Shown one piece after another: positions 8,043 through 17,049 of a DNA stretch of 64,000 bases; within the stretch, counting starts at the first letter, position 1, and the number at the start of each line of letters is the position of its first letter. Source of the DNA: Archaeoglobales archaeon (GTDB lineage Archaea > Halobacteriota > Archaeoglobi > Archaeoglobales > Archaeoglobaceae); contig JARQZL010000056.1 of NCBI GenBank assembly GCA_029984855.1, positions 34,237 to 98,236 on the forward strand, given 5' to 3'. The notes below the pieces were generated by a model, which was not told the DNA's origin, did not search any database, and was given only the letters and a program-made list of their open reading frames with translations. A program made the translations under genes and the position numbers.

Positions 8043-9185
8043 ATGAACGAATGGTTTGAGAGAGAGAAGGCATCACATGTTCAGTTTTACATGCGTCAGC
8101 CCGTAGTGTTCGTTAAGGGCGAGGGTTGCTGGCTTTACGATGCCGAAGGGAAGAAGTACCTTGATATGGTTGCCGGTATTGCTGCAGTTGCAACAGGCCA
8201 CTGTCATCCAGAGCTTGTTGCAAGGGTCTCAGAACAGATGAGAAAGCTTGTTCATACTTCCAACCTCTACTACACAACCCCCCAGATATTGCTTGCTGAG
8301 AAGTTAAAGGAGATTACAGGGATGGACAAATTCTTCTTCTGCAACAGTGGAACAGAGGCAGTAGAGGCAGCACTCAAGATTGCAAGAAAAGTAACCGGAA
8401 AAAAGAAGTTCGTTGCGTTCAGCGGCTCGTTTCACGGCCGTACGATGGGTGCACTATCTGTAACATGGAAAGAGAGGTTCAGAAAGCCTTTCGAACCTCT
8501 AATCCAGCCCGTAGAGTTTGCAGAGTATAACAGCATTGAAAGTCTTGAAAAGAAGATTGATGAAAGTACCGCAGCAGTCATACTTGAACTCGTGCAGGGA
8601 GAGGCGGGGGTATATCCCGCTGATAGAGAATTTGTAAAGGAAATTTTCAGGCTCCGCGACAAGTACAACTTCCTCGTTATATTTGACGAAGTCCAGACAG
8701 GCTTTGGCAGAACAGGTAAGTGGTTTGCAAAGGATCACTATGGGGTCAAGCCGGATGTAATGACGATGGCAAAGGCGATGGGCTCCGGTTTTCCAATCGG
8801 TGGTGTCGGCGTTAGAGAGGAAGTGGCAGAGAAGCTTGAAGCGGGAGATCATGCATCAACGTTTGGTGGAAATCCGCTTGCATGTGCTGCATCGCTTGCA
8901 ACAATAGACATTATAGAAAAGGAAAGGCTTGTTGAAAATTCAGAAAAGGTGGGAAGACATCTGCGAGAAATGCTTGAAGAGCTTGGCAGTGTGGAAGAGG
9001 TGAGGGGAATGGGGTTGATGGTTGGAGCAAGAGTTGAAAACGCTTTTAAAGTTGTATCGAAGTGCTTGGAAAAAGGCCTCCTTGTGAACGCCCCTGCCGA
9101 AAATACCCTCAGGTTTGTGCCCCCCCTGATAATAAATGAGGATGAGGTTGATTTTGCGGTAAATGTCCTGTCATTGGTTATTTAA
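8043..9185 (+). CDS. argD: Acetylornithine/class III aminotransferase
   Basis: GTEAVEAALKIARKVTGKKKFVAFSGSFHGRTMGALS, VIFDEVQTGFGRTGKWFA, AKAMGSGFPIGG. Confidence 0.85.
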   Translation: MNEWFEREKASHVQFYMRQPVVFVKGEGCWLYDAEGKKYLDMVAGIAAVATGHCHPELVARVSEQMRKLVHTSNLYYTTPQILLAEKLKEITGMDKFFFCNSGTEAVEAALKIARKVTGKKKFVAFSGSFHGRTMGALSVTWKERFRKPFEPLIQPVEFAEYNSIESLEKKIDESTAAVILELVQGEAGVYPADREFVKEIFRLRDKYNFLVIFDEVQTGFGRTGKWFAKDHYGVKPDVMTMAKAMGSGFPIGGVGVREEVAEKLEAGDHASTFGGNPLACAASLATIDIIEKERLVENSEKVGRHLREMLEELGSVEEVRGMGLMVGARVENAFKVVSKCLEKGLLVNAPAENTLRFVPPLIINEDEVDFAVNVLSLVI

Positions 9186-9245
9186 TTTTTCTTCAGCCTC
9201 AAATCAACAAAAAGAATTATAATTCCTCTTTGCTTTCATTGATTC

Positions 9246-10085
9246 ATGAAGTTGAATCTGGACTGCATTCCCTGCTTTCTCAGGCAGGTGCTTCAGGCAT
9301 CCCGCTTTTCGGGAGTTGACATAAAAACTCAGGAAAATGTGCTCCGGGAGGTTATGAAAACACTTCTGGAAGAGAACTGGAGTAAGACGCCTCCAGAACT
9401 TGCTCATATCGTTCATGCTGTTGTCAGGAGGCATGCAGGTGACCCCTACTCCTCTGCGAAGAGAGAGAGCAATGCAAAGGCGATGGAGCTATATCCTGAG
9501 ATGAAGAAAATCGTTGAAAACAGCTCTGAGCCTTTGAGGGTTGCCGCTAAGCTGGCCATTGCGGGGAACATAATTGACTTCGGTGCACTTGAAACGTTTG
9601 ATTTAGAAAAGACTGTAAAGGACGTCCTCGCAAGGGAACTCGATAGAGATGACTATTCGCTGTTCAGGAGGTCTGTTGAAGAAGGAAGAAGAATTCTCTA
9701 CTTTGCAGACAACGCCGGTGAGGTTGTGTTTGACAGACTCTTGCTTGAAACTATTCTGTCGATGAAGAAGATGGAAATAACGTTTGTCGTTAAGGCAGGG
9801 CCGATAATCAACGATGCCACTGTTGAGGACGCAAAAGAAGTAGAACTGGACAGGATTGTGAGCGAGTTCAGGACAATCTCGAACGGAGAGGTTGGTGTTG
9901 AGAGAAACTCACCAGAAGTCCGGAAATGGATAGAGGAGCACGATGTCATAATTTCGAAGGGACAGGGTAACTACGAAGGGCTGAGTGAATTTAGGGGGAT
10001 ATTCTACATGCTCATGGTGAAGTGTCCGGTCATTGCTGCAGACATTGGTGCAGAGGTTGGAGACATCGTACTGGTGTACCGGTAG
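9246..10085 (+). CDS. DUF89 (damage-control phosphatase ARMT1-like) family protein
   Basis: MKLNLDCIPCFLRQVLQASR..., ILYFADNAGEVVFDRLLLE, ISKGQGNYEGL. Confidence 0.85.
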   Translation: MKLNLDCIPCFLRQVLQASRFSGVDIKTQENVLREVMKTLLEENWSKTPPELAHIVHAVVRRHAGDPYSSAKRESNAKAMELYPEMKKIVENSSEPLRVAAKLAIAGNIIDFGALETFDLEKTVKDVLARELDRDDYSLFRRSVEEGRRILYFADNAGEVVFDRLLLETILSMKKMEITFVVKAGPIINDATVEDAKEVELDRIVSEFRTISNGEVGVERNSPEVRKWIEEHDVIISKGQGNYEGLSEFRGIFYMLMVKCPVIAADIGAEVGDIVLVYR

Positions 10086-10089
10086 TTGT

Positions 10090-10923
10090 ATGATAGAAAA
10101 ATTCAAAGGAGCATTTGCAGGCTTTGTGATAGGAGATGCAATTGGAATGCCCTATGAGGGATTGCCAAAAAGCATCGATATTGAACGGGAGCTCATGCCC
10201 GTTGAGTGGACGGATGACACGGAACAGATGTTAGTCCTTGCAGACTCGATAATTTCTACAACCTATTTTGATCCAGAGGACTTCGCCTCAAGGCTCTGTG
10301 GAATGAAATCACTGAGGACAGGGCCGACAACAGCAAAGGCACTGGAGAGGCTCAGGCAGGGCGTGCCCTGGCAGAAGACAGGAGTTGAGTCAGATACCTG
10401 TGGAGCTGCAATGCGTGTGATGCCTGTCGGTCTTGCATACGGCTTCAACCTCAACCTCGTTGAGGGCTATGCAGTTGCGCAGGCGATAGTTACCCACAGG
10501 GGGAAGGCTGCAATTGCGGGAAGTGTTGCAATTGCCATAGCGTTTGCCTGCCTTTGCAATAATTACACTGCAGAGGAGACGCTAAAAGAAGCTTGCAGGA
10601 GGTGCAGAGTATACAGCGAACTCATGGCGGAGAAGATTAAGATGGCCGGAGAAAAAACATTTAAAACAGGAACATCAATCCTTTCAACAGACGTTGTACC
10701 CGCCTCACTTAACTGCTTTTTAACCTCTTCGAGCTACGAAGAGTGCGTAATTAAGGCTGTGATGGGTGGAGGAGATACAGATACGATCGCTGCAATTGCC
10801 GGAGGATTGAAAGGCCTTGAATTGGGTTATTCTGCAATTCCGGGTAAATGGAGAAACTTTGCTGGTAGAATTCTTCACGTTGCAGAAGAACTGTACGATC
10901 TCAGCATCAAGATTTCGAGGTGA
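10090..10923 (+). CDS. ADP-ribosylglycohydrolase family protein
   Basis: FKGAFAGFVIGDAIGMPYEG, EWTDDTEQMLVLADS, GGGDTDTIAAIAGGLKG. Confidence 0.9.
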   Translation: MIEKFKGAFAGFVIGDAIGMPYEGLPKSIDIERELMPVEWTDDTEQMLVLADSIISTTYFDPEDFASRLCGMKSLRTGPTTAKALERLRQGVPWQKTGVESDTCGAAMRVMPVGLAYGFNLNLVEGYAVAQAIVTHRGKAAIAGSVAIAIAFACLCNNYTAEETLKEACRRCRVYSELMAEKIKMAGEKTFKTGTSILSTDVVPASLNCFLTSSSYEECVIKAVMGGGDTDTIAAIAGGLKGLELGYSAIPGKWRNFAGRILHVAEELYDLSIKISR

Positions 10924-11806
10924 TGTAAGCAAAAGCTGAATTTGCTGCCACTGCTCCATCCCCGCATGCTGTTACAACCTGTTTTAATGGGTTATCACAG
11001 CAGTCACCTGCGGCAAAAACACCGGGAACATTCGTTCTCTGCATTCTGTCAACTTTTATATATCCCCTTGAATCTCTTTCCACGCCTATACCTGAAGCAA
11101 TCTCTGTTCTGGGCCGCATACCTACTGCTATGAAAACTCCGTCCACATCCATGGAAAACTCCTCGTTTTTGACTACATCCGAGAGAATTACTCTCTCAAC
11201 TTTGTTCTTTCCTTCTATTTTTGAAACCACAGAATTCCAGATGACCGGGATCTCTCTTCTGAATATCTCATTCTGCAAGGCCATCTCTGCCCTCAGTTCA
11301 TCTCTTCTGTGGACGATACTCACATCGCAGCCTATCTCCTTTAGATAGATTGCATCGGTCAGGGCAGTATTTCCACCACCAATCACGAGAACTTTTTTAC
11401 CCCTGAAAAAGTGCCCGTCGCACGTTGCACAGTAACTGACCCCTCTTCCAACGAACTCTCTCTCACCTGGAACTTTCAGCTCTCTGTGCTTTCCACCGGA
11501 AGCAACTATCACCGCCCTTGCTTCGTACTCCCCCGAGTCAGTTTTAACAATAAATTTGTTATTCTCCTTTCGAAGCCCTTCAACTGTTTCAAGCTTATGT
11601 TCAGCAAATCTTGATGCCTGTTCCTTCATCTTTTCAAGCAGTTCATATCCGCTCCCCTGAAAGCCCGGATAGTTCTCTATATTCGGAACAACTGCAAGTT
11701 GCGAGGGTACGCTCTCAAAAAAGACAGTTTTTAGGCCGTATCTGCCCGCATACATCGCCGCCGTCAGACCGGCAGGCCCGGCACCAATAACAGCAACATC
11801 GTACAT
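10907..11806 (-). CDS. trxB: Thioredoxin-disulfide reductase
   Basis: MYDVAVIGAGPAGLTAAMYAGRYGL, CATCDGHFFRGKKVLVIGGGNTALTDAIYL, GVFAAGDC. Confidence 0.92.
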   Translation of the reverse strand: MYDVAVIGAGPAGLTAAMYAGRYGLKTVFFESVPSQLAVVPNIENYPGFQGSGYELLEKMKEQASRFAEHKLETVEGLRKENNKFIVKTDSGEYEARAVIVASGGKHRELKVPGEREFVGRGVSYCATCDGHFFRGKKVLVIGGGNTALTDAIYLKEIGCDVSIVHRRDELRAEMALQNEIFRREIPVIWNSVVSKIEGKNKVERVILSDVVKNEEFSMDVDGVFIAVGMRPRTEIASGIGVERDSRGYIKVDRMQRTNVPGVFAAGDCCDNPLKQVVTACGDGAVAANSAFAYITSKS

Positions 11807-11961
11807 AGAAGTGCGTTTGCCCGATTGCTATTAAACGTTCTGATGTACGCAGTAACCACAGAAAATATGAGAACTCAGACCATGAATTCAGTCAAAAAAT
11901 CAAGACCGGGATCGGTGACATCAGATAACACTTAAATAGCATGATAAAAACTCTCACGAGC

Positions 11962-12345
11962 ATGGAGAAAGTGAAGGTAGCTCTCGGGTTGGTAATAATT
12001 GTCTTCGCAATTGTTATGGCATTTTCCTTTAAAAGCAGTCTTTCTCCATACCATTCTGTTAGCTACGTTGTAGAGAAGGGCGAGGTGAGAGATGTTCAGG
12101 TTAACGGGACGATTGTGCCAAACTCAACAATTTATCTTGAGAACAATACGAGGATTTTTGAGCTGACGGATGGAAAAACGAAGATGAAGGTCATCTATAC
12201 AGGCATACTTTCCAACTACCAGGAGGGAATTCCGGCAGTGGTTAGAGGTGACTACTACAACGGATGCTTTCATGCGACAGAAGTTCTGCTGAAGTGCCCC
12301 AGCAAGTATGAAGTGATGGAGAAAAACTATTCAGCGGTGAAATAA
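11962..12345 (+). CDS. ccmE: CcmE-like cytochrome c maturation heme chaperone (CXXXY variant)
   Basis: N-terminal TM, OB-fold-like ENNTRIFELTDGKTKMKVIYTG...EVLLKCPSKYE (C-P-S-K-Y); immediately upstream of ccmF. Confidence 0.85.
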   Translation: MEKVKVALGLVIIVFAIVMAFSFKSSLSPYHSVSYVVEKGEVRDVQVNGTIVPNSTIYLENNTRIFELTDGKTKMKVIYTGILSNYQEGIPAVVRGDYYNGCFHATEVLLKCPSKYEVMEKNYSAVK

Positions 12346-14184
12346 ATGGACACAGGGGAAGTCCTTCTCTTAATCTCTCTTCTTTCCTCAACCGCCTCTT
12401 TTTTTATGTTTCTCAGATGTATTAAGAAGGATGCGTGGAAAACGGCAAAGTACCTTCACACCATCTCCACAATCTCATTTGTTTCAGCGTTTTTCATCCT
12501 TCTTTACTATTTCCTTGTGAGGGACTTTAATGTTGAGTACGTCTTTGAGTATTCTGATATTCACCTATCTACAGCCTATACCATAAGCGCAGTGTGGGCT
12601 GGCAGACAGGGTTCTCTCCTGCTGTGGGTCTGCTACCTGTCCATCTTTAATATTGCACTTCTTTCCGGTAAAAAGGACAAAGTTACGGCACTCTCTCTTG
12701 CAATCTCAACGCTCGTGTCCATCTTCCTCAACATTCTGCTTATCACAACATCTGACCCCTTTATCCGGTTTAACTTCAACCCCGGAAATGGTATAGGCCT
12801 GAACCCCCTTCTCAGAACGCCTGAAATGATAATCCATCCACCAACGATATTTGTTGGATATGCTGGTATGACAGTTCCGTTTGCTCTGGCCATATCTGGA
12901 ATTATTTTTGGAGAAGAGTGGATAAGGCGCTCCAGGCTTTATTTGTTAATTTCTTGGGTTTTTCTGAGTATTGGCATATTTCTGGGTGCATGGTGGTCAT
13001 ACAAGACTCTTGGCTGGGGAGGGTTCTGGGGATGGGATCCTGTTGAGAACGCAAGTCTTCTGCCATGGCTAACGGCCTCAGCCCTGCTCCACGGTGTGAT
13101 TGTTGAGGAGAGAAAAAGAGGGTTAAAGCTGCTCAACTACATTCTTGCAATTCTGACCTTTGATCTCGTCATTCTTGCCACTTTTATAACAAGGAGCGGA
13201 ATTATAAGCTCTGTTCATGCTTTTGGCCAGAACCCAGAAGCACGTGCTTACTTTGGGCTTATAGTAATTGCAACACTTGCAGGCGCAATTGCTGCTTTTT
13301 ACGGGAGAAAGAACTTCAGTGGAACTCTTGGAGGTATAAGGGAAAAGCTCATCCTCTGCAACATTTCGATTTTGCTCCTCTCTATGGCGACAGTTCTGCT
13401 GGGCACTCTCGCCCCCCTTTTTATACCCAACATCTCTGTTGGTAAGAACTACTATAACCACCTCGAAATCCCTCTCGGGACTGCCTTAATAGTTCTTCTG
13501 GGAATCTGTGCCGCAGTTGACTGGCTTGGCAGGAAGGAGGAATTTTTGAAGAAGAACAGGCTCTCAGTTCCTGCGGGGCTAATGGCAGGAGTGGCTGTTT
13601 TTGCAATTCTTAAAGCAGTGATAGCTGCAATCGGGGTTGCCATATTCTTATTTGCTCTTCTCAACCACATTCAGGATCTGAAAGGAACCAGATTTGCAAA
13701 TAGAAGGAAAGTTGGCGGCTATATCGCTCACATCGGTATGATATTCCTCTTCATTGGTGTCATGGGTGCTTGGATTTATGAAGAGAGCTACAAACCTGTC
13801 ACACTTGAACAAGGAAAACTCACAAAAGTCGGTAACTTTGAACTCAAGCTCGTGGGCTTCAATGCCGCAGAAGACCAAGAAAAACTCTCAATAATCTCTT
13901 ACGTTGAAATATACGAGAACGGAAAACTTCAGGCTGTTGCTCATCCAAAAATGCTTTTCTACAAGCTGATGCGACAGGACAGGGTTGTATCCTCCGTTGA
14001 GATAATCTCGCAGCCTCTCAGGGATGTATATATTGCCATGGGAGGTATCTCCAAAGATGGAACCAAGGCTTACTACGAATTCTATGTTGTTCCTCTAATA
14101 TCCTTCGTCTGGCTTGGCTCTCTGCTTATAATATGCGGGGGAACTGTTGCAGCTCTGCCGAAGAATACCCAAAGAGCCATATAG
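12346..14184 (+). CDS. ccmF: Cytochrome c-type biogenesis protein CcmF
   Basis: WAGRQGSLLLW, LGWGGFWGWDPVENASLLPWLTASALLH (WWD domain), multiple TMs. Confidence 0.93.
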   Translation: MDTGEVLLLISLLSSTASFFMFLRCIKKDAWKTAKYLHTISTISFVSAFFILLYYFLVRDFNVEYVFEYSDIHLSTAYTISAVWAGRQGSLLLWVCYLSIFNIALLSGKKDKVTALSLAISTLVSIFLNILLITTSDPFIRFNFNPGNGIGLNPLLRTPEMIIHPPTIFVGYAGMTVPFALAISGIIFGEEWIRRSRLYLLISWVFLSIGIFLGAWWSYKTLGWGGFWGWDPVENASLLPWLTASALLHGVIVEERKRGLKLLNYILAILTFDLVILATFITRSGIISSVHAFGQNPEARAYFGLIVIATLAGAIAAFYGRKNFSGTLGGIREKLILCNISILLLSMATVLLGTLAPLFIPNISVGKNYYNHLEIPLGTALIVLLGICAAVDWLGRKEEFLKKNRLSVPAGLMAGVAVFAILKAVIAAIGVAIFLFALLNHIQDLKGTRFANRRKVGGYIAHIGMIFLFIGVMGAWIYEESYKPVTLEQGKLTKVGNFELKLVGFNAAEDQEKLSIISYVEIYENGKLQAVAHPKMLFYKLMRQDRVVSSVEIISQPLRDVYIAMGGISKDGTKAYYEFYVVPLISFVWLGSLLIICGGTVAALPKNTQRAI

Positions 14185-14226
14185 AAAAGAGAGGAGAAAT
14201 AGAGGAGAAATAGGAGAAGAGAAGAA

Positions 14227-14496
14227 ATGAACATCCGGAATCGATACTCTTTTTTATCTTCGTTTCAGAGTTTCCATGTGAGATGCTCAACCTGTGGTAA
14301 GGAGATCGATGGGGAAGTCAGGTATTGCAGTATGTGTAAATCCCCGCTCTGCCTCGAGTGCGTCAGGTACATGGTTGTGAAGAGGAAGCTTGTTTATAGA
14401 GAATACTACGAATCAGTCCCCGTATGCAAGGACTGCATGCCCGAAGCAAGATTGAGAAAAAAGCTGGCCAGAATTGTTGACGAGGTTTTTGAGTAG
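14227..14496 (+). CDS. Small zinc-binding (B-box-like) protein
   Basis: VRCSTCGKEIDGEVRYCSMCKSPLCLECVRY...VCKDC. Confidence 0.6.
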   Translation: MNIRNRYSFLSSFQSFHVRCSTCGKEIDGEVRYCSMCKSPLCLECVRYMVVKRKLVYREYYESVPVCKDCMPEARLRKKLARIVDEVFE

Positions 14497-14502
14497 ACCT
14501 TG

Positions 14503-14991
14503 CTAACGTTTCAGCTCTTCAATACTCTTCTTCAGTTTATCGTATGTCTCTTCTAATGCCTCTGGGACCACCTGAACATCTGCAAGTACAGGCATGAAGC
14601 TCGTATCTCCATTCCATCTTGGAACAACATGGAAGTGCAGGTGTTCCTCCATTCCTGCCCCGGCAACGCTCCCGATGTTAAGTCCGACGTTGAAACCATG
14701 AGGGTTCATCTCCTTCCTTATTGCAGCAATTATCAGATCTATGAGCTCTATAAGTTCGACCTTTTCATCAACCGCCAGCTCGCCAAGCTCCGCTACATGC
14801 CTGTAGGGGCATATTAGAGTGTGACCGGGGTTGTAGGGATACCTGTTCATGATGATAAATGCCTTATTTCCCCGGTAGAGCAGCAGATTCTCTTTATCTC
14901 TGTTCTGCTTCGGGTAACTGCAGAAGATACACCCCTCATATTTTGGTGCCAGAATGTATCTGATCCTCCACGGTGCAAAGAGACGCTTCAT
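14503..14991 (-). CDS. HIT family protein (nucleotide hydrolase/transferase)
   Basis: GCIFC, YPYNPGHTLICPYRHVAELGEL, HLHFHVVPRW HIT motif. Confidence 0.9.
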   Translation of the reverse strand: MKRLFAPWRIRYILAPKYEGCIFCSYPKQNRDKENLLLYRGNKAFIIMNRYPYNPGHTLICPYRHVAELGELAVDEKVELIELIDLIIAAIRKEMNPHGFNVGLNIGSVAGAGMEEHLHFHVVPRWNGDTSFMPVLADVQVVPEALEETYDKLKKSIEELKR

Positions 14992-15109
14992 GCCCTCTCG
15001 GTGTTCTGTGAACGTTTTAACCTTTCGAATGTGAAACTGACAATTCAGAGGTCTGAAAAAAGTAAAGCACAAAAATATTTATGCCAATATCGACCAAATA
15101 AAAGTTAGC

Positions 15110-16993
15110 ATGGACACAAATCTGGATACAGAGACAGGTCAGGATAAAATCGACGAAATACTGGGCAATCTTGAGTTCGAGACCACAGAGGAGATAGAAG
15201 TACCTGAAAGGCTCGTGGATCAGGTCATCGGTCAGGATCATGCTGTTGAAGCAATAAAGAAGGCAGCGGTGCAGAAAAGGCATGTTATGCTCATCGGCTC
15301 TCCAGGAACAGGCAAATCCATGCTTGCTAAGGCAATGGCAGAGTTACTCTCAAAAGAGGAACTTGAGGATATTCTTGTTTATTTAAACCCGGAAGACCCA
15401 AACAAGCCTAAAATCAGGGTCGTTCCGGCAGGAAAAGGGAGAGAGATTGTAGAAGCGTACAAGCAGGAGGCGTTGAAGAAGACACAGGCAAGACAGTTCT
15501 TCCTTTTCATGCTGATTTTCTTTGTGATCGGATACACGATAATCATCGATCCGAAAAATCTTCTCTGGGGCATAATAGCTGCGGCTTTAATCTTTCTTGT
15601 TTCGAGATACATATTTCCAAAAGAGGAGAGAAACGTTCCCAAACTTCTGGTTAACAATGCAGATAGAAAAACAGCTCCATTTGAAGATGCTACCGGAGCT
15701 CATGCCGGAGCTCTCTTCGGAGATGTGAGACATGACCCGTTCCAGAGTGGAGGTCTTGAAACGCCAGCTCATGAGCGGGTTGAGGCTGGAGCAATTCACA
15801 GGGCTCATAAGGGAGTCCTCTATATCGACGAAATAAACACGTTAGTAATTGAATCTCAGCAGAAGCTGCTCACGGCATTGCAGGAGAAGGAGTTCCCAAT
15901 AACTGGCCAGTCGGAGAGGTCAAGTGGTGCAATGGTCAGAACGGAGCCAGTTCCATGTGACTTTATTCTTATCGCTGCCGGCAACCTTGATGCGCTTATG
16001 GGTATGCATCCGGCTTTAAGGAGTAGAATAAGTGGCTATGGGTACGAACTGTACATGAACGACACCATGGACGATACGCCAGAGAATAGAAGAAAGCTCG
16101 TTCGATTTGTCGCTCAGGAGGTCAAAAAGGATGGAAAGATCCCCCATTTCGACAGATATGCGGTTGCAGAGATAATCAAGGAAGCGAAGAGAAGGGCTGG
16201 AAGAAGGTATCGTCTTACGCTGAGACTCAGAGAGCTCGGAGGTCTTGTAAGGGCTGCAGGGGACATAGCCAGAAGTGAGGGAGCAGACGTTGTAAGAGTG
16301 GAGCACGTTCTGAGGGCAAAGAAGATTGCAAGAACGATCGAAGAACAGCTTGCAGATAAGTATCTCGAGCGCAGGAAGGACTACAAGCTCTTTATAACTG
16401 AAGGGAAGGAGGTAGGCAAGGTTAACGGTCTTGCCGTCATAGGAGAGTCTGCAGGTGTTGTCCTTCCAATTATTGCAGAGATTACGCCAGCAATCAGCAA
16501 AGAGGAAGGCAGAGTGATAGCGACGGGCAGACTGCAGGAAATTGCTATGGAGGCGGTAATGAATGTATCTGCGATAATTAAGAAGTTCACGGGAAGGGAT
16601 ATATCCAATATGGATGTTCACATCCAGTTTGTTGGGACTTACGAAGGTGTTGAAGGAGACTCTGCAAGCATAAGCATAGCTACCGCTGTCATCTCGGCAA
16701 TTGAAGGCATTCCTGTGGATCAGAGTGTAGCGATGACTGGCAGTTTATCCGTTAAGGGAGAAGTCCTGCCTGTTGGAGGGGTAACTCAGAAAATCGAGGC
16801 GGCAATTCAGGCAGGGCTGAAGAAGGCAATCATCCCGAAGGACAACCTCGAGGACGTTATGCTTGATGCCGCTCATGAAGGCAAGATAGAGATCATCCCG
16901 GTTTCGAGGATAGATGAAGTTCTTGAGCATGCCCTTGCAGGAGATGGTAAAGAGAGGCTTGTAGGAAAGCTCAGGCAGATAGCGTACGTCTAA
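15110..16993 (+). CDS. lonB: Archaeal membrane-bound ATP-dependent protease LonB
   Basis: GSPGTGKSMLAKAMAELL, two TMs after Walker A, GDSASISIATAVISAIEGIPVDQSVAMTGSLSVKGEVLPVGGVTQKIEAAIQAGLKKAIIP (Ser/Lys dyad). Confidence 0.95.
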   Translation: MDTNLDTETGQDKIDEILGNLEFETTEEIEVPERLVDQVIGQDHAVEAIKKAAVQKRHVMLIGSPGTGKSMLAKAMAELLSKEELEDILVYLNPEDPNKPKIRVVPAGKGREIVEAYKQEALKKTQARQFFLFMLIFFVIGYTIIIDPKNLLWGIIAAALIFLVSRYIFPKEERNVPKLLVNNADRKTAPFEDATGAHAGALFGDVRHDPFQSGGLETPAHERVEAGAIHRAHKGVLYIDEINTLVIESQQKLLTALQEKEFPITGQSERSSGAMVRTEPVPCDFILIAAGNLDALMGMHPALRSRISGYGYELYMNDTMDDTPENRRKLVRFVAQEVKKDGKIPHFDRYAVAEIIKEAKRRAGRRYRLTLRLRELGGLVRAAGDIARSEGADVVRVEHVLRAKKIARTIEEQLADKYLERRKDYKLFITEGKEVGKVNGLAVIGESAGVVLPIIAEITPAISKEEGRVIATGRLQEIAMEAVMNVSAIIKKFTGRDISNMDVHIQFVGTYEGVEGDSASISIATAVISAIEGIPVDQSVAMTGSLSVKGEVLPVGGVTQKIEAAIQAGLKKAIIPKDNLEDVMLDAAHEGKIEIIPVSRIDEVLEHALAGDGKERLVGKLRQIAYV

Positions 16994-17049
16994 TTATTTC
17001 CTAAAGCTACCTGATAAATGTTTTATAGTATCCCTAATTATTTTGGTCT

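Noticed and set aside
8432-8852. Minus-strand ORFs inside argD
   Set aside because: Shadow frames of a conserved aminotransferase
16016-16621. 201-aa minus-strand ORF inside lonB
   Set aside because: Antisense shadow ORF, no recognisable domain
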